The notes beneath the pieces are model-generated. The model saw only the letters and a list, made by a program, of their open reading frames with translations, searched no databases and was not told where the DNA came from. From contig NZ_CP109450.1 in the NCBI RefSeq assembly GCF_041438865.1, positions 2,645,001 to 2,709,000 on the forward strand: a DNA stretch of 64,000 nt, given 5' to 3'. Numbering within the stretch: position 1 is the first letter of the stretch; every line of letters begins with the position of its first letter. Positions 44,257-55,228 of the stretch are shown here, piece by piece. Origin of the DNA: Streptomyces sp. NBC_01471 (GTDB lineage Bacteria > Actinomycetota > Actinomycetes > Streptomycetales > Streptomycetaceae). The translations under genes and the position numbers were made by a program.

Positions 44257-45468
44257 ATGCAGGTGATCCAGTCAACGAAGCTCGCGAACGTCTGTTACGA
44301 GATCCGGGGCCCGGTGCTCGAGGAGGCCATGCGGCTGGAGGCGGCAGGTCATCGCGTCCTCAAGCTCAACACCGGCAACCCGGCGGCCTTCGGTTTCGAG
44401 TGCCCGCCGGAAATCCTGGAGGACGTGCTCCGCAACCTCGGCGACGCGCACGGCTACGGCGACGCCAAGGGGCTGCTGTCCGCGCGCCGCGCGGTGATGC
44501 AGCACTACCAGACCAAGGGCATCGAGCTGGGCGTCGAGGACATCTACCTCGGCAACGGCGTCTCCGAGCTGATCCAGATGTCGATGCAGGCGCTGCTCGA
44601 CGACGGCGACGAGGTGCTCGTCCCCGCCCCGGACTATCCGCTGTGGACCGCTTCGATCTCGCTGGCGGGCGGCACGGCCGTGCACTACCGCTGCGACGAG
44701 CAGTCCGACTGGATGCCTGACCTCGCCGACATCGAGCGGAAGATCACCGACCGCACCAAGGCGATCGTGGTCATCAACCCGAACAACCCGACGGGCGCGG
44801 TGTACGACGACGAGATGCTGCGCGGCATCACGGAGATCGCCCGCCGCCACTCCCTGACCATCTGCTCGGACGAGATCTACGACCGGATCCTCTACGACGG
44901 CGCCACGCACACACCGACGGCGGCCATCGCCCCCGATCTGATGGTCCTCACCTTCAACGGCCTCTCCAAGAACTACCGGGTGGCCGGGTTCCGCTCCGGC
45001 TGGATGGCGGTGTGCGGCCCGAAGGCGCACGCGTCCTCGTACATCGAGGGCCTGACGATCCTGGCGAACATGCGGCTCTGCGCCAACATGCCCTCGCAGC
45101 ACGCGGTGGCAACGGCACTCGGCGGGCGGCAGTCCATCAATGACCTGGTGCTGCCGGGCGGACGCATCCTGGAGCAGCGCGACACGGCGTACGAGTTGCT
45201 GACGCAGATCCCCGGGGTGACGTGCGTCAAGCCCAAGGGGGCGCTGTATCTCTTCCCGCGGCTGGACCCGAAGGTCTACAAGGTGAAGGACGACCGCCAG
45301 ATGGTCCTCGACCTGCTGCGCGCCGAGAAGATCATGGTGGTGCACGGTACGGGGTTCAACTGGCCGGAGCCGGACCACTTCCGCATCGTGACGCTGCCCG
45401 CGGCGAAGGAGCTGGGGGACGCGGTGATCCGGATCGGAAACTTCCTGGACGGCTACTCACAGCGGTGA
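44257..45468 (+). CDS. Pyridoxal-phosphate aminotransferase (AlaT-like)
   Basis: 403 residues, class I/II fold. VLKLNTGNPAAFGF, the GLLSARRAVMQHY substrate-lid helix, VINPNNPTGAVYDDEML (PLP-ring Asn), CSDEIYDRILYDG, and the PLP Lys in FNGLSKNYRVAGFRSGWM, followed by the phosphate Arg. The C-terminal FRIVTLPA carries the substrate-carboxylate Arg. The opening VCYEIRGPVLEEA and overall sequence match AlaT-type alanine/2-oxoglutarate transaminases. ATG at 44257 follows TAAGG. Single-gene unit. Confidence 0.92.
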   Translation: MQVIQSTKLANVCYEIRGPVLEEAMRLEAAGHRVLKLNTGNPAAFGFECPPEILEDVLRNLGDAHGYGDAKGLLSARRAVMQHYQTKGIELGVEDIYLGNGVSELIQMSMQALLDDGDEVLVPAPDYPLWTASISLAGGTAVHYRCDEQSDWMPDLADIERKITDRTKAIVVINPNNPTGAVYDDEMLRGITEIARRHSLTICSDEIYDRILYDGATHTPTAAIAPDLMVLTFNGLSKNYRVAGFRSGWMAVCGPKAHASSYIEGLTILANMRLCANMPSQHAVATALGGRQSINDLVLPGGRILEQRDTAYELLTQIPGVTCVKPKGALYLFPRLDPKVYKVKDDRQMVLDLLRAEKIMVVHGTGFNWPEPDHFRIVTLPAAKELGDAVIRIGNFLDGYSQR

Positions 45469-45571
45469 GCCGCGAGGGCGTGGATCACGGGCAGAAGTGA
45501 GTCACGGGCAGCAGCGGTGGGTCACCGGCAGGTGATCCAGGAGCAGCGGCGAGTCACGACCTGGCTCAACT

Positions 45572-45586
45572 TTAGACAGAATCTAA
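45572..45586. promoter_or_regulatory. Inverted repeat before the 45634 gene
   Basis: TTAGA-cagaa-TCTAA, an A/T-rich perfect 5-5-5 palindrome in GC-rich DNA, about 50 bp before the start of the small gene. The 5-5-5 layout is like many dimeric repressor sites. The regulator is not identified. Confidence 0.45.
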
Positions 45587-45633
45587 TGTAGGACGCTAGG
45601 ATGGAGTCCTGTCCGCGAGGAGGAGGCCATCCC

Positions 45634-46020
45634 ATGTACGAACCGATCCGCACCAAGTCGGTCCAGACGATGGCCGAGGAGTCCGCAGCAGCCGGCTACC
45701 CCCGCCGCAGCCGCGACGAGGAGCTGGACATCCAGCTCGCGGGCCATCTGGCCGCGCTCCTCGCCGTGACGGACGAGCTGGGCCTGGCGGCCGAGGGCGA
45801 CCGCATCGCGGAGCAGGTGGCCAGGTTGCGCGGCACCCCGCCGACCCGGCACGCGGGCCTCAGCAACGCCACCCCCGCCGACCTGCACGACCGGGCCCAC
45901 CACCTCGCGGGCCGCGCCCTTCTGGTGGCGGCCTCCCGCGCGGACACCGCGGCGGCGATCCTCTCGGCGGAGCGGATGGACGCCCACCTGGCAGCACGGC
46001 ACCTCGCCGGCGCCCACTGA
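45634..46020 (+). CDS. Small conserved protein of unknown function
   Basis: 128 residues, soluble and mainly helical. It begins MYEPIRTKSVQTMAEESAAAGYPRR, with a Leu/Ala-rich middle (LDIQLAGHLAALLAVTDELGLAAEGDRIAEQVARL) and a C-terminal helix (AAAILSAERMDAHLAARHLAGAH). No domain is recognised. GGAGG precedes the ATG at 45634; an in-frame ATG at 45601 has no ribosome site and would overlap the likely promoter. Sits alone, convergent with pckG. Confidence 0.75.
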   Translation: MYEPIRTKSVQTMAEESAAAGYPRRSRDEELDIQLAGHLAALLAVTDELGLAAEGDRIAEQVARLRGTPPTRHAGLSNATPADLHDRAHHLAGRALLVAASRADTAAAILSAERMDAHLAARHLAGAH

Positions 46021-46126
46021 TCGGCCCCGGTTCGCGGGCCGCGGAGGCGCGCGGACCGGGTGCCACTCACCTCCCCGCACCGCGCGGACACGAAGAAGCG
46101 GACCCGAAGAAGCGGACGTGAAAAGA

Positions 46127-46162
46127 CCGGCCCCCGGAACCAGATCTGGTTCCGGGGGCCGG
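46127..46162 (-). terminator. Intrinsic terminator of pckG
   Basis: 18-bp perfect palindrome (46127-46162, centre agatct). On the minus strand it is followed by TCTTTTC, a genuine U-run, which is unusual among the hairpins in this window. It lies about 100 bp after the pckG stop. Confidence 0.9.
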
Positions 46163-46262
46163 GCCGTACGCGGCGGGCCGGGATGACCCCACAGGTCAGG
46201 GCGGATGTCGGGTGGACCCGCCGCGTGGCTTCGGTGCGGCTCCGGACGGGAGCCGCCGGGCG

Positions 46263-48095
<1,833 letters not shown>

Positions 48096-48315
48096 GATTG
48101 CTCCAATGCACGTATGTGAGGGCTGAGGGTTGGTTTGCCCCTTGGGGGCCACGGCCCGGATGCTTCGTAGCCGCTCATCCGGTGCCGCTCGCACTCATCT
48201 GATGATCCGCGCCTTCCGCCCATCTGTCCAGGGGGTCTCTCATGTGAGCGTCGCCACTCGGACGGAACGGCCGTCGTCCCCGCCGGCACGGGTAAGGCCC
48301 ACCAGGCACCGCGGA

Positions 48316-48333
48316 ACCTACGGGTACGTAGGT
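48316..48333. promoter_or_regulatory. Palindrome before the hemolysin-III-family gene
   Basis: ACCTAC-gggtac-GTAGGT, 6-bp perfect arms, ending 11 bp before the ATG at 48345. It could be a repressor site or a small hairpin over the ribosome site; no clear Shine-Dalgarno is otherwise present. Confidence 0.35.
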
Positions 48334-48344
48334 AGCATCGGCAT

Positions 48345-49022
48345 ATGACTTCCGCCGTCCCAGAACCGACCGCGCTCGCCCCGCAGAGCGCGCAGCCGGT
48401 GAAGCCCCGACTGCGCGGCTGGCTGCACGCAGGGATGTTCCCGGCCGTGATCGTCGCGGGGCTGGCGCTCGTGGCCCTCGCGGACTCCACCCGCGCACGC
48501 GTCGCCTGCGCGATCTACATCCTCACGGCCTGCATGCTCTTCGGGGTGAGCGCGGTCTACCACCGCGGCACCTGGGGCCGCACCGGCGAGGCCGTACTGC
48601 GCAGGCTCGACCACGCGAACATCTTCCTGATCATCGCGGGCACCTACACACCGCTGACGCTGCTCCTGCTGCCCGGGTCGACAGCGGCCCCGCTGCTCTG
48701 GGCGGTCTGGGGAGCGGCACTCGCCGGGATCGCCTTCCGGGTCTTCTGGGTCGGCGCGCCGCGCTGGCTGTACACGCCCTGCTACATCGCGATGGGGTGG
48801 GCCGCGGTCTTCTTCCTGCCCGACTTCATGCGGGCGGGCGGGGTGGCCGTCCTCGTCTGCGTCGTCGTCGGCGGACTGCTCTACAGCGCGGGCGGCGTGA
48901 TCTACGCGCTCAAGCGCCCGAACCCGTCGCCGCGCTGGTTCGGTTTCCACGAGGTGTTCCACTCGCTGACGCTGGCCGCGTTCATCGCGCAGTACGTGGC
49001 GATCTCACTGGTCGCCTACTGA
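48345..49022 (+). CDS. Hemolysin III / PAQR-family membrane protein
   Basis: 225 residues, seven membrane helices. PAQR hallmarks: SAVYHRGTWG after helix 2, LDHANIFLIIAGTYTPL in helix 3, and the final GFHEVFHSLTLAAFIAQYVA. The Ser, Asp and three His of these blocks make the metal-dependent hydrolase-like site of the CREST/PAQR superfamily. The cellular role in bacteria is unclear, and the hemolysin label is historical. Single gene, convergent with the DUF255 gene. Confidence 0.92.
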   Translation: MTSAVPEPTALAPQSAQPVKPRLRGWLHAGMFPAVIVAGLALVALADSTRARVACAIYILTACMLFGVSAVYHRGTWGRTGEAVLRRLDHANIFLIIAGTYTPLTLLLLPGSTAAPLLWAVWGAALAGIAFRVFWVGAPRWLYTPCYIAMGWAAVFFLPDFMRAGGVAVLVCVVVGGLLYSAGGVIYALKRPNPSPRWFGFHEVFHSLTLAAFIAQYVAISLVAY

Positions 49023-49042
49023 CGGCCCGGCACCGCGCACAA

Positions 49043-49096
49043 CTGTGGCCGGGACCCACGCCCCTTCGCTCCGAAGGTGACGGGTCCCGGCCACAG
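49043..49096. terminator. Bidirectional terminator hairpin
   Basis: 15-bp perfect stem (49043-49057 with 49082-49096) enclosing a second small hairpin (ccttcg/cgaagg). It lies exactly between two convergent genes. Confidence 0.85.
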
Positions 49097-49115
49097 CTGC
49101 CGCTACGTGCCTGCG

Positions 49116-51140
49116 CTACGCGTCCTGCTGGCCCCCGCCCAACTGCTCCGCCAGTACGTCCGGATCGGGCGTCGGCGCGCTGCACGTGAAGTTCCGGCAG
49201 ACGTACGCGGCGGGGCGCCCGTCGACCAGCGGCCGGTCCACGAGCAGCGGGAACTCGTCGCTGCCGCTCTCCCCCACCGCTACCACCGCGCCCGGCGCCG
49301 TGGCGAGCAGGGCCGTGCGGTGCAGGGCCGACGTCCCCGGGTCGCCGGCGGGCCCCACGACCGCCACCTCGCGCGGCCCGTCGAGGGCGGCTTCCGCCAC
49401 CGCGAGCCCCCAGCCGATGAAGCGCGGCGCACGCGGGCCGAGCGCCTTGACCACCCCGAGCGCCCGTTCGGCGGCGGTGCGGTGAGCCTCGGAGCCGGTG
49501 TGCGCGGCGTACGAGAGCAGCGCTCCGGCGGCGGCGGTCCAGCCCGAGGGGGTCGCGGTGTCCGTCGGGTCCTGGGGGCGGCGGATCAGCGGCTCCGCGT
49601 CGTGTGCCGTGTCGTAGAGCGAGCCGTCCTCGCCCGTGAACTGGTCGAGTACGAGATCGAGCAGGAACCCGGCGAACTCCAGCCAGACCCCCTCCCCGGT
49701 CACCCCGGCCAGCGCGAGGAATCCCTCGGCGACATCGGCGTAGTCCTCCAGGACACCGGAGTTGGCGCCGGCCCGGCCGTCCTTGGACGTACGGGAGAGC
49801 CGGGCTCCGTCGTCCATGTGCAGACGTACCAGGAGGTCGGCCGCCTCGGTGGCGCGCTCGACCAGATCGGGGCGGTCGAAGCAGGCACCGGCCTCGGCGA
49901 GGGCCGCGACAGCCAGCCCGTTCCAGGCCGCGACGACCTTGTCGTCCCGGCCGGGCCGGGTCCGCGAACTCCGCGCGGCGAGCAGCCGCTCGCGCAGCCC
50001 GGCGGGGGCGTCGTCGCCCGGCAGCTGGAGGACGGACGAGCCCTCCTCGAACGTGCCCTCCTCGGTGACCCCGTACAGCAGCGCGGCCCGCTCGCCGTCC
50101 TGCTCGCCCAGCGCCTCGCGCAGCTGGGCCGGGGTCCATACGTAGTAGGCCCCCTCGACGTGCCGGCCGTCCGCGTCCTCGCTGTCGGCGTCCAGCGCCG
50201 AGGCGAACCCGCCCTCAGGGGTGCGCAGTTCGGTGACGATGAAGTCGGCGGTCTCCAGGGCCACCCGGCGCGACAGATCCGATCCGGTGGTCCGCCAGAG
50301 GTGCGTGTACACCCGGCAGAGGAGGGCGTTGTCGTAGAGCATCTTCTCGAAGTGCGGCACCCGCCACTCCCGGTCGACGGAGTACCGGGCGAACCCGCCG
50401 CCGAGCTGGTCGTACATCCCGCCGCGCGCCATCGCCTCGCAGGTGTCGGCGGCCATCTGGAGCGCCCCGTCGGAGCCGGTACGGGCGTGGTGGCGCAGCA
50501 GGAACTCGACGGCCATCGACGGCGGGAACTTGGGCGCGCCGCCGAACCCGGCGTTCTTGGCGTCGTACTCCCGGGTCAGCGCGAGGAGCGCCCGCGCGAG
50601 GTCGTCCGCACCGGGCGGCCCGGCCGCGTCATGTGCGAGGGAGCGCCCCGCCAGGTCCTCCACCACCTTGGCGGCGACCTCGTCCACCTCACCGCGCCGG
50701 TCGGTCCAGGCGCCCGTGACACCTTCGAGCACCTGCTGGAAGGACGGCATGCCGTGCCGGGGCTCGGGCGGGAAGTACGTACCGAAGTAGAACGGCTGGG
50801 CCTCGGCGTTGAGGAACACGGTCATCGGCCAGCCGCCCTGGCCGGTGGCGGCCTGGACGGCCTCCATGTAGACGGCGTCGATGTCCGGGCGCTCCTCCCG
50901 GTCGACCTTGACCGGGACGAAGTGCTCATTGAGGTAGGCGGCGGTCGGCCCGTCCTCGAAGGACTCGTGGGCCATGACGTGGCACCAGTGGCACGCGGAG
51001 TAGCCGACGGACAGCAGAACGGGCACATCGCGCCGCCCTGCCTCCTCGAATGCTTCGGGCGACCACGGCCACCAGTCGACCGGGTTGTCGGCGTGCTGCA
51101 ACAGGTACGGGGACATGGCATCGGCCAGGCGGTTCACCAT
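49116..51140 (-). CDS. Thioredoxin-domain DUF255 protein (YyaL/SSP411 family)
   Basis: 674 residues. The N-terminal thioredoxin-like domain ([24 protein letters not shown], then [18 protein letters not shown] with the CHWC redox pair, and [10 protein letters not shown]) is followed by a (alpha/alpha)6 glycosidase-like barrel: FAPKFP-type [71 protein letters not shown]. Function in bacteria is unknown, and the family is highly conserved. ATG at 51140 matches the family N-terminus though no good ribosome site is visible, so a nearby alternative start cannot be excluded. Confidence 0.92.
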   Translation of the reverse strand: MVNRLADAMSPYLLQHADNPVDWWPWSPEAFEEAGRRDVPVLLSVGYSACHWCHVMAHESFEDGPTAAYLNEHFVPVKVDREERPDIDAVYMEAVQAATGQGGWPMTVFLNAEAQPFYFGTYFPPEPRHGMPSFQQVLEGVTGAWTDRRGEVDEVAAKVVEDLAGRSLAHDAAGPPGADDLARALLALTREYDAKNAGFGGAPKFPPSMAVEFLLRHHARTGSDGALQMAADTCEAMARGGMYDQLGGGFARYSVDREWRVPHFEKMLYDNALLCRVYTHLWRTTGSDLSRRVALETADFIVTELRTPEGGFASALDADSEDADGRHVEGAYYVWTPAQLREALGEQDGERAALLYGVTEEGTFEEGSSVLQLPGDDAPAGLRERLLAARSSRTRPGRDDKVVAAWNGLAVAALAEAGACFDRPDLVERATEAADLLVRLHMDDGARLSRTSKDGRAGANSGVLEDYADVAEGFLALAGVTGEGVWLEFAGFLLDLVLDQFTGEDGSLYDTAHDAEPLIRRPQDPTDTATPSGWTAAAGALLSYAAHTGSEAHRTAAERALGVVKALGPRAPRFIGWGLAVAEAALDGPREVAVVGPAGDPGTSALHRTALLATAPGAVVAVGESGSDEFPLLVDRPLVDGRPAAYVCRNFTCSAPTPDPDVLAEQLGGGQQDA

Positions 51141-51277
51141 GCGGGCAGTATCGCAGCACCGGCCGTGGGAACCCCGAAACCCAGCGGACCGGCGGGGTCC
51201 CGCCGGCCCGTCCGCACACTCCCGCCACCCGCGCTGGGACCGTGGGATCGAACGCGACAGCAAGTCCCGACCCCCTT

Positions 51278-51308
51278 CTTGTGCAAGTGACAGTAACTGA
51301 AGTACCGT
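51278..51308 (+). promoter_or_regulatory. Promoter of the Nudix/nucleosidase operon, likely leaderless
   Basis: TTGTGC (51279-51284), an 18-bp spacer, and TACCGT (51303-51308) form a -35/-10 pair. Transcription would begin around 51315-51316, on the ATG itself, and no ribosome site precedes that ATG. The palindrome CTTGTGCAAG (51278-51287) covers the -35, and cagtaactg lies in the spacer, so this is also a candidate operator for the Nudix/winged-helix protein it precedes. Confidence 0.55.
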
Positions 51309-51315
51309 GCCACAC

Positions 51316-52059
51316 ATGCAACATGACGCGTGGTCACCTCCCCCTGTCTTACTGACGGTCGATCTCGTGATCCTGACGCTGCGGGAGGGCCACCTGCACG
51401 TCCTCCTGGTGGAGCGGGGCGAAGACCCCTTCTGCGGTATGTCCGCCCTGCCCGGAGGATTCCTGAACCACGACGGTGAGGAGATCCTGGATGCCGCTCA
51501 CCGCGAACTGGGCGAGGAAACGGCTCTGGCGTCCCGCTGGGTCCACCTTGAACAGCTGGGCGTGTACGGGGAATCGGGTCGCGACCCCCGGGGCCGAGTC
51601 GTCTCCGTGGCACACCTGGCGATCGCGCCGGGACTGCCCGACCCGGTCGCGGGGACGGATGCCACCGATGCCGCGTGGGTTCCCGCGCACGCCGTGCTGT
51701 CGGGAAGGGTGGAACTCGCCTTCGACCACCGCCGAATCGCAACGGACGGGATCGAACACGCGCGTACCAAGCTTGAGTTCTCATCGCTGGCCACGGCCTT
51801 CTGCGGGGCGGAATTCACCATCGCAGAGCTACAACAGGTGTACGAGGCCGTCTGGGGCACCGCACTCGACACTCGCAATTTCTACCGCAAGGTCCAGGCC
51901 GCGAAGGGATTCATCCTCCCCGTCGGTACGGACCGCAAGAGCACGGGCGGACGGCCTGCACAGCTGTACCGGGCCGGTCCGAAGACCGTGCTGTTCCCAC
52001 CGCTGATCCGCCCCGCGCCGCCCGCAACGGAAGAGAACACGAGAGGGAAAGAGGAATAG
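51316..52059 (+). CDS. Nudix-domain protein with C-terminal winged helix (NrtR-like regulator)
   Basis: 247 residues. Residues 10-145 are a Nudix domain: [46 protein letters not shown] (Nudix box, final Gly replaced by Ala), [13 protein letters not shown]. Residues 155-225 are a winged-helix-like tail ([40 protein letters not shown]...FILPVG), the layout of NrtR/Nudix-HTH regulators that sense ADP-ribose or related NAD metabolites. I infer regulation of its own operon. ATG at 51316 fits leaderless expression; GTG at 51307 is an alternative. The next gene starts at the base after its stop. Confidence 0.87.
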   Translation: MQHDAWSPPPVLLTVDLVILTLREGHLHVLLVERGEDPFCGMSALPGGFLNHDGEEILDAAHRELGEETALASRWVHLEQLGVYGESGRDPRGRVVSVAHLAIAPGLPDPVAGTDATDAAWVPAHAVLSGRVELAFDHRRIATDGIEHARTKLEFSSLATAFCGAEFTIAELQQVYEAVWGTALDTRNFYRKVQAAKGFILPVGTDRKSTGGRPAQLYRAGPKTVLFPPLIRPAPPATEENTRGKEE

Positions 52060-53223
52060 ATGTCGAAAGGCCCGATGGTGATTCTCACCGCCCTCAATCT
52101 CGAGTATCAGGCCGTACGTCAGAAGCTGGCGAGTCCGCAGATGCACCGCCATGAGCGTGGTACCCGGTTCGAAGTGGGAACCGTGCAGGGTACGTCGTGC
52201 CGTGTCGCGCTCGGCCTGACGAGCAAGGGGAACCATTCCGCCGCGGTGATCGCCGAACGCGCGATTCAGGAGTTCTCGCCGGTGGCCGTGCTGTTCGTCG
52301 GGGTCGCCGGCGCTTTATGGGACGCCACCAGGCTGGGTGACGTCGTCATGGCGTCACACGTGTACGCATACCACGGTGGGACCAGCGAGGACGACGGGCT
52401 CAAAGCACGCCCGCGGGTGTGGGAAGCACCGCACGGCATCAGCCAGCTCGCCTCGCACCTGGCCCGCTTGGACGACTGGGCGGATTCCGCCTCCGGTCAC
52501 GAGGACGCGCCACAGGTTCGCTTCGGGGCGGTCGCCGCCGGCGAGATCGTCCAGAACTCAAGGATCTCGGCCGAAGCGAAGTGGATCCGGCAGCACTACA
52601 ACGACGCACTCGCCATCGAGATGGAGGCGGCCGGTGTGGCGCAGGCCGGCCATCTCAACGGGGCCCCGGTGGCCATCATTCGGGGAATCAGCGACCGGGC
52701 GGACGGCACGAAGAACAGCACGGACGACCGCAACTGGCAGCCGCAGGCCGCAGCGAACGCGGCGGCGTTCGCCATCCGGCTGGCGGTGGAACTGACAGCG
52801 GAACAGGAGGAGGCCCCGGTGCCTCGGGACGGCAAGGCCCCTTCGGCCGACCGGCTCGGCCGACACGTCAGCAACACCACTCACAACAGCACCGTCGGCA
52901 TCATGGCTGGCTCGGTCACGGGCAGCAGCGTTCACATGAACACGGCTCCGCAGGAGTCCGGCCCGGTGAACCTGATCGCGACGCTCAACCGTTTCCGCGG
53001 AAGTTTGAGGCGGCACCATGCTGAAGACGCCCTCGATGAGGACACGTACCGGGAGGCCCTGGCCGACCTGGACTCCGCCCTCCGGTCGGCCGGCGAAAAC
53101 ACCCCCGATTCGTCGAAGCGGGCGACCATGACGCTCAGGAGACTGCGCGGACTGGTCGTGGAGTGCCCTGCACTGATGGCCGAGCTGGCCCCCTTGGTCG
53201 CGACAGTTGGTGACCGGGCATGA
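52060..53223 (+). CDS. Nucleosidase/phosphorylase-fold (PNP_UDP) protein with C-terminal amyloid-like motif
   Basis: 387 residues. Residues 5-245 have the MTA/SAH nucleosidase-PNP fold: MVILTALNLEYQAV, VLFVGVAGALWDATRLGDVVMAS, the ribose-binding ALAIEMEAAGVAQAG (Glu) and IIRGISDRADG with the catalytic-type Asp. The active site looks complete. Residues 276-294, NSTVGIMAGSVTGSSVHMN, resemble RHIM/BASS-like amyloid-signalling motifs, and a helical tail (to 387) follows. PNP-fold domains serve as ATP- or nucleotide-cleaving effectors in bacterial immunity and as NLR domains in fungi; that role is inference here. Ribosome site GAGGAATAG abuts the previous stop. Its stop overlaps the next start (ATGA). 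Confidence 0.85.
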   Translation: MSKGPMVILTALNLEYQAVRQKLASPQMHRHERGTRFEVGTVQGTSCRVALGLTSKGNHSAAVIAERAIQEFSPVAVLFVGVAGALWDATRLGDVVMASHVYAYHGGTSEDDGLKARPRVWEAPHGISQLASHLARLDDWADSASGHEDAPQVRFGAVAAGEIVQNSRISAEAKWIRQHYNDALAIEMEAAGVAQAGHLNGAPVAIIRGISDRADGTKNSTDDRNWQPQAAANAAAFAIRLAVELTAEQEEAPVPRDGKAPSADRLGRHVSNTTHNSTVGIMAGSVTGSSVHMNTAPQESGPVNLIATLNRFRGSLRRHHAEDALDEDTYREALADLDSALRSAGENTPDSSKRATMTLRRLRGLVVECPALMAELAPLVATVGDRA

Positions 53224-55208
53224 GCGACAGCAACGGTGCCACGTACGGCTCGGCCGCGTACGACTCCACCATCGGGATCCAGGCAGAGACCGTACACAAC
53301 TCCAACGTCTACTTCGTCCACCCGGATGCTTCGCCGCAGGAGAAGTACAGGGTGGGCGTGCGGCTTCTGGAAGACGGAATTCCCAGTCGTGCCCGAGAAA
53401 TGATCACGGACGCGATCGCCCACGGCTACCACAACGCGGAGGTTCGCTTCCACTGGGTGCTCGCCATGCTCAGCGCACGCACCTACCACGACCTCAGCGT
53501 CGAAGAGGTCCAGCGGCTGCGCCACGCCTCCGGGCTCGTGGGGGCCTACGCCGAGGACCAGTGGAAGGACGCCATGCGTGTCACTTTCGACCTGCTGGCG
53601 GCGCTCGGCACCGCGAGCGGAGCGACCGGACCTGTACTGAAGCAGCTGCAGGACCTGCCGTCCCGCCAGCATGATGCGATCCTTCGCCACCTCGACCTCA
53701 TGCTCACCGGAGGCCTGAAGGACGACCTGTGGGCGGAAACCCTCGAAGGGGCTGGGGCGGAGCGCTTCGGCAACGACCGGGTCGGACGGGTCTGGGCCTA
53801 TTTCGAGCCCTCCCCCATCGGGGCGCGTGCCGTACTCCCCCGCCTGAGCACTGACGCCGCTGGCACTACCCGGGCGGCCCTCCCGCTCCGGCTGGTCCTG
53901 TTCGTGGTCAGCAGTGCCGTCCTCGGGGCCCTGGCATGGATCGCGCACCCGGCCCAGGCGGTCTTCGAGTCACTGGTGGCAGTCGGCGCGGGCCGCACCG
54001 CGGCCCGCTACGGCGTCCAGTGGCGGGGCCGGGAACCCCGGCCGGACCACACGACCGGGGGCGGCGCCCCACAGCCGCACGGTCCCGCACCTGCCGAGGA
54101 CGGGTTCACCAAACGCGTCCACAGCAAGTTCGATCACTACTTCAGCGTCCGCACACCCCACGGATTCACGCCGGAAGCCTGGCTCGCACACACCGCTGAG
54201 GTCCGCAGCGGCCTCGCCGCCGAGATCGCGGACCTCTACCGGGAGAGTCGGATCAGTGTGGACCGGGTCACCTGGCTGATCCGGTACCTCGCCGAGGAGA
54301 GCAGGAACCGCCAGAGCTACGGCACCCTCTTCGATCGACACCGCCTGGACCGGACGCCGGCCAGGACGAAGGTCCTGACCGTGGCAGCCCTCGTTGTTCT
54401 CGGCGCCGTGGCTCTGTCAGCGTTCGGCACGGCGGTGTCGGGTGCTGCCCAGCCGCGGCCACTGTGGGCGTTTCTGGCATTGCTCGGTGCGACCTGGTCG
54501 GGGCACGCGGCCGTTCAGCTGTGGCTGGAGCTCCGGCGTGAAAGACACCGAGTGGCCCGGGATGCTCGGGAGTACCAGGAGGAGCTGGCCGCACGGCAGA
54601 AGGCTCATCAGCGCTGGAAGGCATTCCTGGACGAGACCCGCCCCAGCGAGCGGGAGATGGAGACCTGGCTCACCTGCGACAAGACTTCGTTCGTGGATGA
54701 GGCGCTGCAGCACCACCGGCTCGCCTGGCGGGACCTGATCACGCACACCATCCTGGTGGCCCCGGCGCCCTCCTACAGACGAGCCCGGGTCCGGGGCGGC
54801 CCGTGGCGGTACTCGCACTACGTCATCCGCCTGTTTCTGTTCACCCGGGACGGCATCCGCGAGATCAGCTCCGAGTTCAAGTTCGTCGACTCGACGCGCA
54901 GGAACGAGCAGCGGAGCAACTACCGGTTCGACGCACTGTCCTCGGTGCAGGTGACGGAGAACGCGGATGTCGGCTACGACCTGGAACTCGTCCTCACCAA
55001 CGGACCAGCCCGGAAGATCCGTGTCAAGGACGCCGATGCCCATCAACTGGCACCGGACGAGAGCGCCCGGGAGATTTCCGAGATCAGTCTCAGCGCGGCC
55101 GGCTTCACCCATACTTTCCGCCTCTTGGAAGGGATCGCGGCGGACGGGAAGGACTGGATCGAACGGCACAACCCCGACAATCTGACGCCCTTCCAGGTCG
55201 TCGGCTGA
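53220..55208 (+). CDS. Membrane protein with N-terminal amyloid-like motif, partner of the nucleosidase
   Basis: 662 residues; I recognise no catalytic family. Residues 15-33, DSTIGIQAETVHNSNVYFV, mirror the motif of the preceding protein. Residues 45-210 are helical (EKYRVGVRLLEDGIPSRAREMITDAIAHGYHN...), TPR/effector-adaptor-like. Membrane segments lie near 221-242, 382-405 and 415-436, with a charged cytoplasmic-looking loop between. The C-terminal ~150 residues (YVIRLFLFTRDGIREISSEFKFVDS...LELVLTNGPARKIRVKD) look like a PH-like beta domain. The start overlaps the nucleosidase stop by 4 bp, so the two are made together. Proposed role: membrane-bound sensor or effector engaged through motif pairing. 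Confidence 0.75.
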   Translation: MSDSNGATYGSAAYDSTIGIQAETVHNSNVYFVHPDASPQEKYRVGVRLLEDGIPSRAREMITDAIAHGYHNAEVRFHWVLAMLSARTYHDLSVEEVQRLRHASGLVGAYAEDQWKDAMRVTFDLLAALGTASGATGPVLKQLQDLPSRQHDAILRHLDLMLTGGLKDDLWAETLEGAGAERFGNDRVGRVWAYFEPSPIGARAVLPRLSTDAAGTTRAALPLRLVLFVVSSAVLGALAWIAHPAQAVFESLVAVGAGRTAARYGVQWRGREPRPDHTTGGGAPQPHGPAPAEDGFTKRVHSKFDHYFSVRTPHGFTPEAWLAHTAEVRSGLAAEIADLYRESRISVDRVTWLIRYLAEESRNRQSYGTLFDRHRLDRTPARTKVLTVAALVVLGAVALSAFGTAVSGAAQPRPLWAFLALLGATWSGHAAVQLWLELRRERHRVARDAREYQEELAARQKAHQRWKAFLDETRPSEREMETWLTCDKTSFVDEALQHHRLAWRDLITHTILVAPAPSYRRARVRGGPWRYSHYVIRLFLFTRDGIREISSEFKFVDSTRRNEQRSNYRFDALSSVQVTENADVGYDLELVLTNGPARKIRVKDADAHQLAPDESAREISEISLSAAGFTHTFRLLEGIAADGKDWIERHNPDNLTPFQVVG

Positions 55209-55228
55209 TCCTGGAATCGAGCACAGGA

